Source of the DNA: Phascolomyces articulosus
Lineage: Eukaryota; Mucoromycota; Mucoromycetes; Mucorales; Lichtheimiaceae
Assembly: GCA_025677815.1 (NCBI GenBank)
Contig: JAIXMP010000025.1
Span: 434,001 to 498,000 of the forward strand
DNA: 64,000 nucleotides
Direction: 5' to 3'
Shown: positions 35,590-46,590 of the stretch, in pieces
Numbering within the stretch: position 1 is the first letter of the stretch
How the letters are laid out: each line of letters starts with the position of its first letter
Made by a program: the position numbers and the translations under genes
Notes under the pieces: model-generated
Database searches by the model: none
The model's input: only the letters and a program-made list of their open reading frames with translations
What the model was told of the DNA's origin: nothing

Positions 35590-38500
35590 ATGGATAGATC
35601 ACGCCTGTTGGCCCATTCTGACGACGAAGAATATGGAATGGAAGAATCGACCAGTCGTAGCCATACATTTCGTCGACCACTACCACAACCACGTCGGTTT
35701 TTATTACAACGAAATAATAATAATGACTATCAACAGGTTCCTAGTATTGCTACGGACGATATGAATAACGAAGACGACGATAATTCTGAAGATTTAGAAG
35801 CACCTGCATCATTAATGTTGGAAGAACAAGAACAAAATCCACCATTAGGGCAAGATAATGAATTACCCCACCCTGCCACTACTTCAACAAAATCAACAAG
35901 ACAACACATGACCATTCATGATCGAACTACTTGGCGTTGGGCCAATGTCAATGATTTGGACGATTTTTTTAAACGAGTTTATGATTATTATATGGGACGA
36001 GGCATGTACTGTATTTTACTTGCTCGTTTCTTGAATTTATTGCAAGTATCATTATTCATGCTGTTCTATTCAACACAAAGGATGGATAGGGTTTTCTATT
36101 TTACTGCGAGAAAGATGAAGAAGTGAAGAAGGGAAAAGCTTTTATATTTATGACATAATATAATAGAAAACTAACCTATTTTACATGATATTTAGGACAT
36201 TGGCATTTGTGATTGGATTCTCTACGTTCTTGATCGGTTGTGTTGAATATTCAGAAATTCCCAATCATTCATCCTTATCAGACGTTTTAGTACCTCAGTG
36301 TATTTCAAGGTCATATTATCATTAAAAACTTATCCGCATGAAATTATAATATGAAACTCAGCTGACATAATAATATATCCTATTCAACAGATTATCAGGC
36401 ACAAAGACCATGTTTTTGGTCATATTCATACTCTGGTGGATATGGCAAGCATTACGATTTATATTGGATTGGCCTGCATTAAAGGAAATGCATGAATTTT
36501 ATTACCATTTATTGGAGATACCTGACGTAAATAATTGCTTATCTTTATCTTTTGTTTATTTGGAGAGATACTTATCATCCATCATTTTATCTTTTCCAGG
36601 AAGATATCCAAACGGTAGCATGGCAAACTGTTTTGGAACGAATTACAAAAATTCATGAAGATAATCCAACAACAGCAAGTACATCACCTTATCGAGTGGA
36701 TGAACATGCGGTAACTAGTCGAATTATGCGTCAAGAAAACTACTTGATTGCGTTATTCAACAAACGAAAATTGGATATTACTATTCCATTACCAGTGTTA
36801 CGTAACATGCGTATGTTCACTCGCGACTTGGAATGGAATGTGGCGTTTTGTGTCTTGAGCTTTGTGTTCAATGAACGAGGTCAACTGCGTAAACGTTTCT
36901 TGCAAGAAAAAAATCGACATTTATTAGCAGAAGGGTAAGATTCAATGAAGATGATATTCAGTGAGGATGACAATGGAGTTATATGGCTATGATAAGTGTA
37001 AGAAAGAGAGAAGGAAAAAGAATGTATAAAATTGAATAATTAATAATAATAATCTGTAAAAAAAAAGACTCCGTCGACGATTTATATTTATGGGATTGCT
37101 CAATTTCTTGTTTTTACCCTTCATTTTGGTGTATTTACTTGCCTTTTTCTTCTTTCGCTATTTTGAGGTAAAACCAACAGCAATTCTCACCTTTCTTTTT
37201 CTTTTTAACCCCCATGTTATTTCTCACAATAACAACAACATTATTGACGGAGTTTTGGGTTATAGGAATATCATAAAAATCCTAGTGAAATTGGCACACG
37301 AGCATTTTCGCCTTACGCCAAATGGAAATTTCGCGAATTTAATGAGTTACCTCATTTCTTCAAGGCTCGACTCAGTAGTTGCAATGGTTTAGCCAATAAA
37401 TATGTGGATCAATTTCCAAAAGAAAAAAGTGCACTTGTTGCTAGGTAAAATTATCTTGGATATTTTAAAAAAGCTGGAATGGATTGGTTGTTGATTTATC
37501 AAGTTGTATTACTAAAAAAACTTCCTTATATATGGTATTTCCATAAAAAGATTTGTGGCATTTATTTCTGGTTCATTTGCAGGTGTATTAGCTATTGTGA
37601 CCTTATTCGATTCTGAAGCATTGCTGAACTTTGAAATCTCACCAAATGGAACAATCTTATTTTATTTGGGATTATTTGGTACTGTATTTGCAGTGAGTCG
37701 TGGTATGATTCCTGATGAACACTTGATATTTGAACCTGAAGAATTATTACAACAAGTGATGAAGTTCACCCATTATTGTCCAGAAGAATGGCGTGGCAAG
37801 TTACACACGGATGAGGTATAAACTTTAAACAAGATAAGCAAGATACACAAAGAAAAACCTAATCTCTTTTATTTCAACACCAATTAGGTTCGAGGACAAT
37901 TCTGCCAACTGTTCACATACAAAGTATTGTTGTTCGTACAAGAACTCTTTAGTGTAATCTTCACTCCTTTGGTATTGTGCTTTTCGTTACCGAAAAGTGC
38001 GGAGCAAATCATTGATGCATTCCGGGAGTTTACGGTTCACGTGGATGGACTTGGTTATGTCTGTAGTTTTTCACAATTTGATTTCAATAAACATGGCGAT
38101 GCAAAATACGGTGCTCAAACTCACGCAGAAGAAGAACATTTAATGAGTAATGATGGTAAAATGGAGAAGAGCTTTTTGAATTTCAAGGTAATGAAAGCAA
38201 GAATCGATTTTGGGTATATTATCATGATATGATAACTATATAAATATCGGATTCTATTTTTTTCTGCATTTTTTTTGTGTGTGTATGGCGGAGGGATGAT
38301 CTTTTTCTTGTTTAAATCTCGTTCTCTCTCATTGAAAAATCTGAGATGCGGGTTACTTACCCCCACTTTTTTTCTGCTATAGGCTAATAACCCCGGTTGG
38401 GAACCGACGGATATTGAAGGGTCTATGTATTTAACTCGAATATCGGAATTCCAAAGAAGTAGACGGGCAAGAGATGAGCCGTCGTCATCATCATCAGCTT

Positions 38501-38739
38501 CCCCTAGAGGAACAGCAAGACCACTACGTTTGAACCAATTTGGTGTTCCAGAAGGTCATGAACCAAGTAATTTAGGAGATTCTTTTACAAGAACTACACA
38601 TGATGTAGTTCCATGGGAACCTGAGGAAGAGGATGAGGAAGATGATGGACATGATCATAATCAACAACGAGAACAACGCCACCGTATCATTGGATTATTA
38701 AATGAGGTTTATGATTTAAATAATAAGCCAACTCCATAA
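35590..38739 (+). CDS. ATG9: Autophagy-related protein 9, membrane lipid scramblase
   Basis: Nine exons: 35590-36041, 36196-36309, 36391-36526, 36600-36934, 37068-37167, 37266-37444, 37551-37815, 37888-38187 and 38383-38739 (745 aa). The core is classic Atg9: TWRWANVNDLDDFFKRVYDY, YYMGRGMYCILLARFLNLL, LAFVIGFSTFLIGCVEY, EDIQTVAWQTVLERI, DITIPLPVLRNMRMFTRDLE, FSPYAKWKFREFNELPHFF, EWRGKLHT and FREFTVHVDGLGYVCSFSQF. About six hydrophobic membrane segments are visible. Atg9 vesicles seed the autophagosome, and the trimer scrambles lipids. The first intron (36042-36195) uses a GCAAGT donor; only this joins NLL to TLAF as in the family. The N-terminal 110 residues are acidic and disordered, and the C-terminus is charged. 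The last exon has a Glu/Asp-rich run before the stop. Confidence 0.95.
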
Positions 38740-39070
38740 TTGCTTGTTGTATAGATTGAATGCTTATACTGGTATTGTTGATATTATTATTATTTTATGT
38801 TATTATAAAAATATATTTATTTATATGTCAATATCATATCAACACTTTCTCCAAATGTTATAGAGCGTCTTTTTTGTCTCTGCGAATGAAAATGCCCCCA
38901 TTACACTAATACATGGAGCTGTATTATTATAATAGCTATCAATTCATTCCATATCCTATCAATAAAAAGTGGATTTGTTACTCTGAGCTAGAAAAAGTTT
39001 TCTTATGGGGGTCGCACAGACTGTTTGAGTGATAGATGGGAAAAGAGAGTTTATACAGTAAAACTGTAAG

Positions 39071-39157
39071 CGGAGCGAATAATATTTAGCGGTTGTTTCA
39101 GATCGGAAAACCTTAATTTTGTAATCTTTAGATTACCGCTCCGTCCGTAATCGACCG
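39071..39157. promoter_or_regulatory. Cluster of CGG/CCG triplets upstream of PUT2
   Basis: CGG occurs at 39071, 39090 and 39104; CCG at 39136, 39141, 39145 and 39155. CGGAGCG at 39071-39077 and CGCTCCG at 39137-39143 form an inverted repeat. CGG triplets are half-sites of Zn(2)Cys(6) regulators, and in yeast Put3 of this class controls PUT2. I do not find the exact CGG-N10-CCG spacing, so the link is only suggestive. Confidence 0.4.
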
Positions 39158-39322
39158 AATCTCAGTTAACTAAACTTTCTTTGCTATTCGATCTTTTAAT
39201 CACTTCAATGATTGGTTTAACTTGAGACTCCCCTTTCCTTTTTTATCGTACCGCTCAAATGGGTAATTTCTGCCTTTACATGTTCATGGCTATAAGCGTA
39301 GAATGGGTTGACAGGTACAAAA

Positions 39323-39330
39323 TATAAAAA
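39323..39330 (+). promoter_or_regulatory. TATA box of PUT2
   Basis: TATAAAAA, 84-91 bases before the start codon, which is a usual distance for a core promoter element in fungi. It fits the strongly biased codons of the gene, since highly expressed genes tend to have a good TATA element. Confidence 0.6.
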
Positions 39331-39413
39331 GCCCCCATCTTCTATTCAATCTTTCGTGTTTTCTTCTTCTTCTTCTTTATCATTTTCATATCCTAATTTT
39401 CATATACAAAAAA

Positions 39414-41364
39414 ATGGCCTATCCTCAAACTGCTTCTCTTGCTCACTTCAAGCTTCCCGCTATTGACAACGAACCTATGGTATTGTATTTCTTTTGTTTA
39501 TTTATTTGTTTGTGATATCATAAACAATTAGAAAACTGACATGTAAAAATATATAATAGTATTCGTATGCTCCTGGTTCTGTTGAACGTCAAAAGCTCCA
39601 AGCTGCTGTCGAAGAAATGCGTGCTCAAGCTCCTTTCGAAGTCCCTGTTGTTATCAACGGTGAACGCGTAAGTAGATATAATATGACTAGAAGGGAACAG
39701 GTTATTTTTCTATAAATTCAAAACCATTAATCCACATTGATCCATTATTATAGATCTTTTCTGGTAACACTGCTCAACAAGTCAACCCCTCTGAACACAA
39801 GCAAGTTCTTTGCACTTTCCACCAAGCTGATGCTGCTTTGACCCAAAAGGCCATTGATGGTGCTTTGGCTGCTCGTGACCGTTGGGAAGCTCTTCCCTTC
39901 AACGAACGTGCTGCTGTCTTCTTGAAGGCTGCTGATTTGTTGTCTACCAAGTATCGGTAAGTCTTTTAGCCGGAAATAATTACAAATTGGATAAGGAAAA
40001 GAATGGAAGAATTTTTATCAAAAAGGGAAGAATAAAAGAGTAGAGTCGCTTAAATTTACTTGTATTTGTGATAATGTTATAGTTACAAGTTGATGGCTGC
40101 TACTATGTTGGGTCAAGGTAAGAACATCTGGCAAGCAGAAATTGACACTGCCGCTGAATTGGCCGATTTCTTCCGTTTCAACTGTAAGTACGCTGAAGAA
40201 ATGTATCACCAACAACCCCCCAAGAATGCTCCTGGTGTCTGGAACCGTGTTGAATACCGTGCTTTGGATGGCTTTGTGTATGCTGTCACTCCCTTCAACT
40301 TCACCGCCATTGCTGGTAACTTGCCTGGTGCTCCCGCTTTGATGGGTAACGTTGTTGTCTGGAAACCTTCCCTTATGGCTGTCTACTCCAACTACCTTGT
40401 CTTCCAATTGTTGGAAGAAGCTGGTTTGCCCGCTGGTGTTATCCAATTCATCCCTGGTCCCGCTGTTGAAGTTTCCGAAGTTGTCATGAACCACCCCGAC
40501 TTCTCTTCTTTGCACTTCACTGGTTCCACCAGTGTCTTCCGTCACTTGTGGAAGAACATTGCCAACAACATTGACAACTACAAGAGCTATCCTCGTATTG
40601 TCGGTGAAACTGGTGGTAAGAACTACCATATGTTGCACCCTGATTTGGAATCTGCAGATTTGAAGCACGCTGCTCTTCAAACCATCCGTGGTGCTTTTGA
40701 ATACCAAGGCCAAAAGTGCTCTGCCACTTCCCGTGTCTACGTTCCCAAGGCTTTGGCTGCTGAATACAAGGGTTACTTGACTGAAGAACATGCCAAGATC
40801 ACCCAAGGTCCTGTTCACGAGTTCCAACATTTCTCTGGTCCTGTTATCAGCAAGGTCTCTTTCGATAAGATCAAGTCTTATATTGACTATGCTGCTTCTG
40901 CTGAAGACTGTGAAATCTTGGCTGGTGGTAAGTATGATGACTCTGTTGGTTACTATGTCCAACCCACTGTCATCGCTACTACCAACCCCAAGACTAAGAC
41001 TATGGTTGAAGAAATTTTTGGTCCTGTTGTCACAGTCTATGAATACGAAGGTAGCTTCGAAGAAACCTGCAAGTTGATTGGTGAAACTACTGAATATGCT
41101 TTGACTGGTTCCTTGTTTGCTCATAACCGTGAAAATATTGTTCTTGGTACCAACTTGTTGCGCCACACTGCTGGTAACTTCTATGTCAACGATAAGTCTA
41201 CTGGTGCTGTTGTTGGTCAACAACCTTTCGGTGGTGGTCGTGCTTCTGGTACCAACGATAAGGCTGGTTCCCTTACCTTGTTGACCCGATTCGTTTCTAC
41301 TCGTTCTATCAAGGAAAATTTTGTTCCTATTGAAAGCTTCTCTTACCCATCCAACCTTCAATAA
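39414..41364 (+). CDS. PUT2: Delta-1-pyrroline-5-carboxylate dehydrogenase
   Basis: Four exons: 39414-39479, 39560-39667, 39754-39956 and 40083-41364 (552 aa). This is an aldehyde dehydrogenase of the P5CDH branch. It shows VTPFNFTAIAGNLPGAPALM, the general base Glu301 in VGETGGKN, the catalytic Cys338 in GQKCSATSR, EEIFGPVVTVYEYE, and the C-terminal GRASGTNDKAGSLTLLTRFV. It oxidises pyrroline-5-carboxylate (glutamate semialdehyde) to glutamate with NAD+, the second step of proline catabolism. An in-frame stop 21 bases upstream fixes the start. The N-terminus (MAYPQTASLAHFKLPAIDNE) has no Arg and does not look like a mitochondrial presequence, although the yeast enzyme is mitochondrial. Codons are strongly biased to AAC, TTC, AAG and GGT, which also creates a long spurious antisense frame. 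Confidence 0.97.
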
Positions 41365-43884
41365 GTTGATCATTGTATTTTTTTACCTTTCATTCTTTTA
41401 TTTTTACCACCATCCAAAAACAATTCTATCATAATTTCCTGTCACTCTTATCTGCATTATATATAACTTTGTTTCCTTTTATCCCATATTTTCAACCATT
41501 TCGCATGTATCTCCATCTGTAACAACATAACAAACTCCACTTTATTATATCTTGAAAACTTTCACCCGTTTTGTTTATATACGGCAGTTATTGTTCCGTA
41601 GAAAAAAATTGTATTATAGCTTCCTTTTATTGAATTGAAATTGAATAATAAAAATAATAAAATATGGGGCTTCTTTTTTATATTGAACACCTGTGAATGG
41701 CATTTGTATAGCCTTGAATTAATTTGAAAAAAATACGCATGGTGGGAAACAAAGAGCAAAAAAAGACTTTTAGATAAGATTATTTAGTGTTTATGTCGTA
41801 CACAAAAAAAAGGTTGGGAACCAAACACAATCGTTGATTGGAATGTTGTACAAAGAAAGTGCCACTTGTTTACCATGATCATTTATTGTCCCAGCACATT
41901 TTTTGTTTAAAAAAGGATTCTGTGTCAATGCTGTTATGTGAACCAATAATTTCCTTTTGGTGATTAAAAATGTAAATATTTAAATTTCCCATAATGTGCA
42001 ATTTGTGAGCTATCGAAGGAATATGTTTTTTAGAGAACTTTAAACAGAAACTCACGTTATATAGAACTAAAACGATAACAAGAAACATATACATTTTTTG
42101 GAGGACTTGGAAAATGAATATAAAACTATTATACATGGGTTTCATATTCATATATATTTTCATTTGCAGGTATATTGAGGATATGTGCCCAACCAATAAT
42201 AATGGACTAATTCTTTGAATTGAGTTTGTTTTTGAAATAGGAATATCATTAAGATGGATACTATTCTTAAATATATAAACAAAGATAATAACAATGTTGG
42301 GTCCCATTCTGTTACTATACATCATGAACAGATTACATAATCAAAAAAAGGAGAATGCCTAAAAGTGCTACCAGTGTACTTCTATGTCTAGCAAACTTCA
42401 AAGTGGACAACATAGATGCAAACGACCTTCGACTGTAAACATTTAAAAACCATCCATTGAAAATAAATACTATTGTAGTAGGCAAATAAATGTTACCTGG
42501 AACAGTTTATTATATCATGCTTCCTGATTGACAATAAATAGGATGTCTGGAATCATCATTGCTTATCATATAAATTCGAAATTTAGATTTCTTTCTCATA
42601 AATAAGGCAATAGTTACAAAAGATGAATATATTATTTTTACTGGGAAAAGTGTGTCCTAGTAGTTTATGTAACAAAAATGGATGAAAATATAGTTCCTTT
42701 TGACAAGAGCAACTAGTATATCATTGTTAACTTGTAGTAAAAATAAAAAACTTATATGAGGGCTTTATAAATTTATAGAACACAGAGCACTAAGGCAATT
42801 ATACACTCATTATGTATATTATTCTTACTGGAATGCGTAAGTATATAAATATAAATACGACAGTTCAACAATATTGTTTGAGTTAAATCAATTCCTTGTT
42901 ATGCGGTCGATCTTGAGGTTTCGCCGTCCGTTTTAAAGTTTGCTTGAGTTAAAGATTCAACGGTAACACATGCATCAACTTCCTCTGTTCATGAACTTGC
43001 ATATACATGCCGAAGAAGTACACAAACAACAACAGGTACCTCAAGGTAAATTAACATTCCTTTCCTTTTATTTTACTTCAATAGTGATACGCCCCTTTTC
43101 TATATAATAGATGTCACTTTCGAAATATGTTTTCTCTGTCCAGTTCTTTCGTAAGCCATAACCATATATCTTTAACAGTTATCAAATCCCGAATTCCTAT
43201 TCCGTAAATATATATTTTACAAAAAAATAGAACTTGTATATATATTACTATTTGCGTATTGTTGTCATTTTCTTCTGACAACCGTTGTATAAAATCCACT
43301 CTACTCTATTACTTAAAAATCCTCTAAGATTTATGTATCTCTCACACGTCTATTCTCATAACAATAAAAATAGATACATAATACTTCTTATCCAATACTA
43401 GACTCTCAAATAATAAATAAGAAATGGTGGGATTAATTGGATAGCAACCATCTTTGACATCGATTTACCAGAATTTCACCATCAAAATCGATATCGCAAC
43501 AATATAAATATTATAATATATCAGAAATAGTAGTAGGGCAAGTAATAGAAAGTGCAGATGATCTTTATTTTTTTCCCTTTTATCCTCCATTCATCTTTCA
43601 TGCAAATGTCAATCTCAAAAAAGATCTCCTCCCAAAAAAAAAAACTTCAATTATTACTCTTTTTACTTTATTAAACTCATTTTTAGTAAGGAGATAACTT
43701 TTTTTTTTTTTACCTTTTCTCTTGCCGAATTTATCATTTTTGTTAAGGATCATTATTAGCTTTACAAGATCGAATAATGGCCCTATGCTATACATAGTAA
43801 AATATGCCGAGACATGATAGGAGAAATACATAAATCATATGGAGCATAAGGTCTAGAATATATTAACTTTATTATCTATGTAGC

Positions 43885-44235
43885 AGAAATAACTTAAGTG
43901 TCTGTGGCTCGTACCACATCATTGATTGCTTCCACCTGTATGAAAGCCTAGAGATCAACAAGCCCATCACAATCGATCTAATTCCATTTATCTTGAACAA
44001 ACTACCGACTAAACCAGTACAAAAAGGGCACATTAAACAATGTTGGTGCTGGATATGGTCGAGAATGTGTGAACTACTTTTTATGGTCGACCTTTGCTGC
44101 CACCTTTTGGAAGATATTTCTTCATGTAATGACCCAGATCCTGGTCGATCTTTTATTCGCTGGCTCGAATCAAATAACCACACTACAACAACAGCACCAC
44201 CACCACCAATCATAGCTCGGCGATACACCACATAA
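43885..44235 (+). other. Coding-like open stretch, unrecognised
   Basis: An open frame preceded by possible acceptor AGs near 43885 and ending in TAA at 44235. It is rich in Trp, Cys and Leu (KQCWCWIWSRMCELLFMVDL) and then reads CNDPDPGRSFIRWLESNN before a Thr/Pro tail. It looks like an exon or a gene remnant rather than random AT-rich DNA. No start, upstream exon or family is recognised. An antisense frame of 128 codons overlaps it and is less protein-like. Confidence 0.25.
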
Positions 44236-44538
44236 ACCAACATTGACACGAACAACAATTTACAGCCACATTATGAAACAGGATAAATCTTTTCTTCCTC
44301 TATCCACCCTGCACCTCTTTTATATACTATCTCAAAAAAAAAAAAGCACTCTCTGATTTCTACTTCTAACAGTTCCCCACACCCATTTTATTCAAAGTAG
44401 CCTTCCACCTGTTTTCTTACAGTCGCATAAGTTTTTTCATATCTCCCTACCATATAGGGTCGGACTGGAGTGGACATGTCTTATAGGATGCAGCGTTCAA
44501 TTAGCTATTATTTTAAATTTAATAAACTTTCATCTATT

Positions 44539-44637
44539 AAACTTGGGTATTCAAGAAGTAATCTCTTTGCCGTTCCAAAAAAGGAAATCGGTAAATATTT
44601 TTGTATTTTGGGACATTATTTGTTGAAGATCCTGTAA
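44539..44637 (+). mobile_element. Possible reverse-transcriptase relic
   Basis: The frame reads KLGYSRSNLFAVPKKEIGKY, then FCILGHYLLKIL and a stop. The run (S)NLFAVPKK-x-GKY-x2-IL resembles the reverse-transcriptase block of LTR and DIRS-like retroelements (LFxVPKKxGxxRPxLDxRxLN), with the RP and DLR residues lost. Flanking sequence has stops in all frames and no long terminal repeats were found. It is a weak, short match, and any element would be dead. Confidence 0.3.
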
Positions 44638-45266
44638 TGTTTATACACAAACATGCGCCATTTGTAGCAGAGAACTAAAACTGCTTTTATCAATAAATGC
44701 AGCATTCTCTGAAGAAATTGATGCGTCTTTACATCAGTCCTGCTTTTTCCATTAGTAAAAGAACCTTACATCAAATCCTATCTGTTCAACTCCATTAGAT
44801 CTTGGGTTTCCTCCGTACATTTACGTCCTTATCGTGAGCCTAGGTAAATCACTGTGCTGTTTCCTCTCTATGAGTTGACAATTTCTACTGTAAATCCACA
44901 ATCAGAAATGCTTGAAGAACTATACAGTTTCACCACACATTTTTTTTTTGCTGTTGTATATATATTGTGTCGCAACAACCACATTTCATACAACTTTATG
45001 AATAAACCTTGATTCTTCTCCAGAATCCTTTTTGATTGATTTTGTTATTGGTATTTTTATTTTTATTAAATATTAAATCGAATTCCCACGTGTTTACATT
45101 GCACCAACTTCAATTTTTATTTGAGGATGCACTTTCTTTTTATGGGGTCTGAGGGGTAACAATAGGATTTGCACCCAGCCCTTCAATTTGGACACTTTCC
45201 ACTAGTCGCACCAAAAGCCAGGGGAGCAACAAAAAGCTCCTTATTTGTACATTATATAAAAAAACT

Positions 45267-46312
45267 ATGGCAAAAAAAAAGTCCACCCCAACATTTCGAC
45301 CACGCGCTTCTCCTTTAAAGTATACCAAATTACCACCCAATGCAAGTCAAGTACCACCTAACACTAGTGGTAAAACACCTCCACGACTTGCACCTATTCT
45401 CATTGGAGGTGGCTTACTGTATGTCACTGCCACGTGTGTAAGCATGCTTGTCTTTAAAAGCAAAAGTGACACGGCTAATCAAAACGATCCAGAAAAACAG
45501 CAATTACAAAATCAAGAAATGGCAGACGGTGGAAACTTTGACACTTCTCCAGTTTGGGAGAAAATTGCAAAAAGCTATGACAAGGAAATTGATTGGGACG
45601 AATTTATTATGGGCATTGGTGTAATGAGACGATTCCTTATTGGACAAGCGAAGGTAGGTAGATTGAGAAAGGAAGAACAAGTTTATTCTTATATCTTACA
45701 ATTGTTTTTTTTTTCTTACAAACCTTTAATCTTATTTTATCCTTTTTCTTCTTTTATCGATATTATTAAAAGGGTGATGTGTTAGAAGTATCTACGGGTA
45801 CAGGCCGTAACTTTGATTATTATAAACCAGATCAAATGGATTCAGTAAAATATACCGACCGAAACCAAGGCATGCTTACTGAAGCCGAGAGCAAATTTGA
45901 CAAGTTTAAAGAACAATTTCGCAAGACATTTGTCGAATTCAAGCAAGGCAATGTGAATGAACAACCGGCAGGCCGGTTTAATACAGTAGTAGATACATTT
46001 GGATTGTGTTCTTGCGGTGATCCAGAAGATGCACTGATATCAATGGCTGATGCATGTAAACAATCTGAAGATTCTCGAATCCTACTTTTGGAACATGGAC
46101 GATCGCATTATGACTGGTTGAACCGAATTCTGGATAGCAACGTGGACAAACATGTGATGAAATGGGGCTGTTGGTGGAATCGTGATTTGATGGGATTATT
46201 TGAAAAAGAAAAAGTGAAAGAAAAGCTAGAAATTGTGAAAGTACATCGATTTCATCTTGGTACGACTTGTTATATTATTGCAAAACCAAGGTTACAAAAT
46301 AAAGAAGAATAA
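45267..46312 (+). CDS. OMS1: Oms1-like methyltransferase, probably mitochondrial
   Basis: Two exons: 45267-45653 and 45773-46312 (308 aa). The N-terminus is basic (MAKKKSTPTFRPRASPLKYT) and leads to one membrane segment at about 40-63 (RLAPILIGGGLLYVTATCVS). A class I SAM-methyltransferase domain follows: WEKIAKSYDKEIDWDEFIMG, motif I VLEVSTGTGRNFDYY at about 132-146, RFNTVVDTFGLCSCGDPEDA, and LLLEHGRSHYDWLNRILD. The membrane-anchored layout and these motifs match Oms1, a mitochondrial inner-membrane protein whose overproduction suppresses loss of Oxa1 in yeast. The methylated substrate is not certain. The intron rejoins motif I exactly. A run of nine A just after the start codon could be slippage-prone. 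Confidence 0.72.
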
Positions 46313-46590
46313 ATTTATAATAAAAATAAAAATAGTTATTATGATGGATGAACAGCACAGATTTACATTCTATGTTTATAAAGAATGGATATGTTGTGTA
46401 TATGTAGTATTTATATTCCAGGCACATGCTGCAGGGTTGCACACTGTTGCGCAGTTTTTTGATGCACACATCAATCGACATTGTGACTTCGCGAAAAACC
46501 CGAGCGGGCCAAAATTTTTTTTAAACTTTCAGAAGTGGCAGAAAAGTTTCCTCTTTCCTTTTTACTAAAGTCTGAATTAGACCCATCAAC

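Larger units (their letters stand above)
38740..39413. other. Intergenic region: ATG9 3' end and PUT2 promoter
   Basis: About 670 bases. The part from 39060 to 39160 is richer in CG than its surroundings and carries clustered CGG/CCG triplets (listed separately). A TATA box follows at 39323. A CT-rich stretch with TTC repeats (39358-39380) precedes the start codon, as is common for highly expressed fungal genes. Confidence 0.6.
41365..45266. other. Gene-poor region, possible relics
   Basis: About 3.9 kb between PUT2 and the methyltransferase gene. Most of it is AT-rich with no supported gene. Two pieces look coding-like: a plus-strand open stretch ending at 44235, and a piece resembling a reverse-transcriptase block at 44539-44637 (both listed). 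The long minus-strand frame at 41879-42325 has no domain and ordinary AT-driven composition. Confidence 0.5.

Noticed and set aside
36042..36126. Extension of ATG9 exon 1 to an in-frame stop, with a GT donor near 36124
   Set aside because: It would insert about 27 residues into the first membrane segment; the GC donor at 36042 gives the conserved sequence exactly.
40018..41373. A 451-codon open frame antisense to PUT2
   Set aside because: It is the shadow of strong codon bias: rare use of TTA, CTA and TCA codons in PUT2 removes stops from the opposite strand. The product has no domain, whereas the sense protein has all catalytic motifs.
41879..42325. 148-codon minus-strand frame downstream of PUT2
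   Set aside because: Composition follows AT-rich DNA (Ile, Asn, Phe, Lys), with no domain, no codon bias and no splice partners.
42970..43110. A two-exon mini-gene (ATG at 42970)
   Set aside because: The required intron would be only about 39 bases, shorter than any other here, and the product of about 33 residues has no recognisable feature.
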